Origin: Pueraria montana var. lobata
Taxonomy: Eukaryota > Streptophyta > Magnoliopsida > Fabales > Fabaceae
Length of the DNA stretch: 64,000 nucleotides
Direction: 5' to 3'
Assembly: GCA_026413185.1 (NCBI GenBank)
Contig: CM048647.1
Coordinates: forward strand, 98,415,411 to 98,479,410
This document shows, one piece after another, positions 61,200 to 64,000 of the stretch. Position numbers and translations under genes: made by a program. The notes below the pieces were generated by a model. It saw only the letters and a list, made by a program, of their open reading frames with translations. It made no database searches and had not been told where the DNA came from. Position 1 is the stretch's first letter, and every line of letters starts with the position of its first letter.

Positions 61200-61615
61200 A
61201 AGACCAAGGGCAAAATAGTAATTTCACATGTAGGGACAACATTGGAGTTTTATAAAAAGTTTAAGGGCAAAATTGTAAATCATGAAATATTAAAGGGTAA
61301 AATAGTAATTTCATATGTTCTACAAAGTATAGGGATAATCTTGGAATTTTATAGAAAGTTTAAGGGCAATTTAGTAAATTATAAAAATATTAAGGGGTAA
61401 AATGGTAATTTTATAGGTTCTAGAAAGTTTAGGGGTAAAATGGGAATTTTATAAAAAGATCAAGGACAATTTCGGAAATAATAGAAAAGTATAAGGGTAA
61501 AATGGTAATTTCATATGTTTAAGGATAATTTAGGGATTTTAGAAAAAGATTAAGGGTAGTTTGGTAATTTTACATAGTAAGGACCTAGTTGGTATTTCAG
61601 TAAAATATAAATGTT
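61200..61615 (+). repeat. Degenerate tandem repeat in the LTR built on AAGGGYAAAATRGTAATTT
   Basis: About four imperfect ~100-bp units, each with an AAGGG(C/T)AAAAT-x-GTAATTT-type core, a TGTAGGGA or TTCTA-type segment and GGAATTTTATA-AAAG. Cores begin near 61206, 61263, 61293, 61362, 61391, 61431 and 61493. The LTRs of elements 1 and 2 have mainly one or two such cores (near 7384), so the array is expanded in this subfamily. The LTR at 62416 shows the same expansion from about 63843 to the window end. Confidence 0.75.
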
Positions 61616-62112
61616 ATAATGTTAATTGTTAAATTTTTATATTTCTTTATGTGATTGTTTAATATTATGATCATTATCATATTGCATAAACATGAGTCTT
61701 TTTGGGGAATTTACAAAGATTTCAAATGAGTAATGATGTTGTTGACACCGGGACTGCGGTAGTCATGAGAAATGATTTTTTGAGGTGAGAAGAATCTGTT
61801 AAACAGGACTGTATAGTCTGTGATTATATAGTCTGTGGGGTGAAGGGTATTGGCAATCCCACAAGTGGCCAGAAATGGACTGAGATGCGGTCGTGGTGGC
61901 CTTCCTGGGTATTCTGAACTGCTAATACTGTTTAGCTTATTCGCGTTTAGTAGGGGCTGAGCTGAATTGCAGTGCATAATGTTAGGCCTGTTCCTTACTA
62001 AACACTCACAAGGGAAAGTCTCCATGGAGCAGAGTCAAAATGATTTTTGAGTCAAAACTGCATTTGCATAAATCATACTGCATTTATTTCATGTGAATTA
62101 TTAAGTAATGTA

Positions 62113-62415
62113 TTTTTTTTTTTGTGAGATCTAAAGAGATCATTCCCTTCCAAATTGGCATAAAATGAGAGAAGACCTAAAAAAATTTCAGGATATCTCG
62201 TTTAATTTTATTAAATATGCATATCTCCTCTCATTAATAATGGAAATTCTTATAAACTTTGTGATAAAAAACTAGTAAAGGAAACTATTAATGTGATTGT
62301 TATCTTTTTAATGTGATTGGTAATTGTCGTAAAAATATCAAAATTTAATGATATGTTTGGGAGGTGAAATAATAAAAAGATTATAATTTTTTTTGGTGAG
62401 ATCTAAAGAGATCAT
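62113..62415. repeat. 271-bp satellite, about 1.1 monomers between two LTRs
   Basis: Starts in the T-tract (TTTTTTTTTTTGTGAGATCT) and covers a full monomer, ending at GATCTAAAGAGATCAT where the next LTR begins. It is in the same orientation as the main array, so the array extended at least this far before the LTRs landed. Confidence 0.93.
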
Positions 62416-64000
62416 TGTAACATCCTTATTTTATTTTACTGTTTGTAAATATTTTTCTATAAATATTATGAGAAATTATGTACTATATTTTATAGAAAAC
62501 TTTCTGTACATATTTTCATAATAAAATTTATACAGTTCTATTTAGTAAAATTTTCTGAATCTTTTGATATCTTTGTTTCTGTTTAAATTGCTTGTTGACT
62601 GGACAGTTGTGTCAGACAGCTGTCCAGGATAAATTTTTCCAGTGTAGCATTTAGGAGTAAACTGTAACCTAATAATAAGATAATTGAATGTAGATTAAGA
62701 AAATATACAGTTGAGAAATTAAAATGCTAATTTCAAATTTTTAGAATTTTCTGAAAGTTAGAACTCTGTAAAATTAGTACGATAAAATTCTAAGGTAGAA
62801 AATTAAGATAAAATTTGTATGACACCTATGGAATTTCCTATCAATTATAACATACTTAAAATAATTATTAACATTGTTTAACTAAGAAAAATAAAAAATA
62901 AAAGTATTAGCCAATCAAAATTTGACAACTCAATATTTCTAATGTAATTAAATTAAGCTAATTAGACTTTGATTAAGAGATAATTAAGACACTACCCCAA
63001 GGTTTTTGATAGTGAGGAATTTAATGGTGGTGTTAGTTTCTTAAAATTCTAATTAGTTTGTAAGATAATTAAAAAGCCCTAAAACCTTCTAGAATAATCT
63101 ACAATTTGCTACATTCTTTGACTAGTTGACCACACACTTAGAAACTCACCTAAGCAAGCTCTATTGGCCGTCCAAGTGGGATGGAATTTCAGCCAAATTG
63201 ATTGCCCTTGGACCCAGGGCAGCAGCTGGACGTGTATAACAAATTGGGTGGAGAAAATTTATTTAAAAACATAAGAAACAAAAGTCAAAAGAAAAACTTA
63301 CAAAGCTAGCTTTCCAAAACCGAAAACCGTGAGACTCCAACAGCAGCCGCTCCATAAAAATCTTCATCCTTTCTTCCAAAACCAAGAGAGGAACCAACCT
63401 AAACCTCACAAGCTTTAATATAGCTTTGGCCAAAAGAGAAGAAATTGGGAGAAAAACCTTAAAATTTCAAGAAGACAAGGGAGAAAGGGAGAAAAAGAAA
63501 TTCAAGGGTTCTTCATCAAATTAAGGATTCAAGGTAAGGATCTTGGCATTTAATTTCAAATTTAGATAACTTGGAAGTAGGAGAACCATGTATTGAGGTT
63601 TAAATTCAAGAATTGATCAAGAGCCATGAAATTGATTTAGGGCTTATATAAATTTGATGTTAGAAGTGTGAAATTGGTGTTTGATGTAATGTTTGGTTGA
63701 TTTTATGATGTGTTATGATTGATTGAACTTTGAATTAGTTTGTTCTTGATTGAGATTACATGATTGTTTGTGTGAAGATGTTGGAAAATTGTAGGAACCA
63801 TTCACGACCATGGTGGGTTTGAAAGGGTACAAGGTGAAAATTTATTCAAAGACCAAGGGCAAAATAGTCATTTCACATGTAGGGACATATTAGGAATTTT
63901 ATAAAAAGTTTAAGGGCAATTTAGTAAATTATAAAATATTCAAGGGTAAAATAGTAATTTCATATGTTCTAGAAAGTTTAAGGGTAATCTTGGAATTTTA
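62416..64000 (+). mobile_element. LTR of the same subfamily as 59786-62112, running off the window
   Basis: Starts TGTAACATCCTTATTTT directly after satellite. It is collinear with and visibly close to the previous LTR: GACAGCTGTC near 62616, the CACTACCCC block near 62990, AAAACCGTGAG near 63324, a donor after 63533 and CATGTAGGGACA near 63877. It includes a short ACATACTTAAAATAATTA segment (near 62850) that the previous copy lacks. Only the first 1,585 bp are in view, so whether it belongs to a full element cannot be told. Confidence 0.92.

Larger units (their letters stand above)
59786..62112 (+). mobile_element. Truncated LTR of a related subfamily (lacks about 340 bp at its 3' end)
   Basis: Starts TGTAACATCC inside a satellite monomer (after GGAAACTAT) and is collinear with the LTR of element 1. 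Shared landmarks: GACAGCTGTC at 59985-59994, the CACTACCCCAAGGTTTTTGA block near 60341, a leader ending in AAG/GTAAGGAT (after 60886), CATGTAGGGACA near 61228, one GGGACTGCGGTAGTCATG near 61748, TATAGTCTGTGGGG near 61829 and the ATTCGCGTTTAGTAGGGGCT block near 61939. It stops at GTGAATTATTAAGTAATGTA and runs straight into satellite T-tract sequence, so neither LTR end nor internal region is present. The frames at 60431-60890, 61161-61400 and 61711-62025 have no protein support. Confidence 0.92.

Noticed and set aside
59786..64000. A single element bounded by LTRs at 59786 and 62416
   Set aside because: The sequence between them is a satellite monomer with no PBS, pol or polypurine tract, and the first LTR lacks its 3' end.

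Overview
This is a piece of plant nuclear heterochromatin, probably centromeric or pericentromeric, with no intact protein-coding gene. Satellite DNA makes up more than half of it. Retrotransposon DNA and one degenerate plastid-DNA insertion make up almost all the rest. A flowering plant is indicated by the plastid psaA and rpl2 sequence (including the 3' end of the rpl2 group II intron), by Ty3/gypsy chromovirus pol fragments with a C-terminal chromodomain, and by a primer-binding site matching plant initiator-Met tRNA. The species cannot be named from what is visible.

Layout. (1) 1-3268: a GC-richer satellite with a ~176-bp unit. (2) 3269-3555: an AT-rich spacer holding a degenerate ~158-bp direct duplication. 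(3) 3556-5887 and 18652-18690: a nuclear plastid insertion (NUPT) in which most of psaA is fused to the end of the rpl2 intron plus rpl2 exon 2. (4) 5888-18651: a 12.8-kb LTR retrotransposon (element 1) that split the rpl2 fragment, with a perfect 5-bp target duplication. A 3.6-kb apparent solo LTR of another family is nested in its reverse transcriptase. (5) ~18691-41297, 50296-59785 and 62113-62415: about 32 kb of an AT-rich ~271-bp satellite (roughly 120 monomers), organised in successive higher-order repeat blocks of 4, 7, 5, 6 and 6 monomers. (6) 41298-50295: element 2, same retrotransposon family, opposite strand, inserted in the satellite; I saw no difference between its two LTRs. (7) 59786-62112 and 62416-64000: two more LTRs of a related subfamily, the first truncated, the second running off the window.

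How the parts relate. Elements 1 and 2 have nearly identical or identical LTR pairs, so both look recently inserted. Yet they share the same inactivating lesions: no gag beyond a short 5' remnant, the same premature stops and frameshift, loss of an integrase catalytic Asp, and the same large integrase C-terminal deletion. Element 2 has in addition lost 80 codons of the RT catalytic core between two 7-bp repeats. The simplest reading is a non-autonomous chromovirus family moved in trans by enzymes encoded elsewhere. Its best-preserved coding module is the chromodomain, which is fully open in element 2. The higher-order repeat register of the satellite continues across element 2, so that array existed before the insertion. 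Order of events inferred: satellite arrays and the NUPT, then element 1 into the NUPT, with element 2 and the other LTRs inserted into the satellite.

All coordinates and periods were read by eye from marker sequences; percent identities were not computed.
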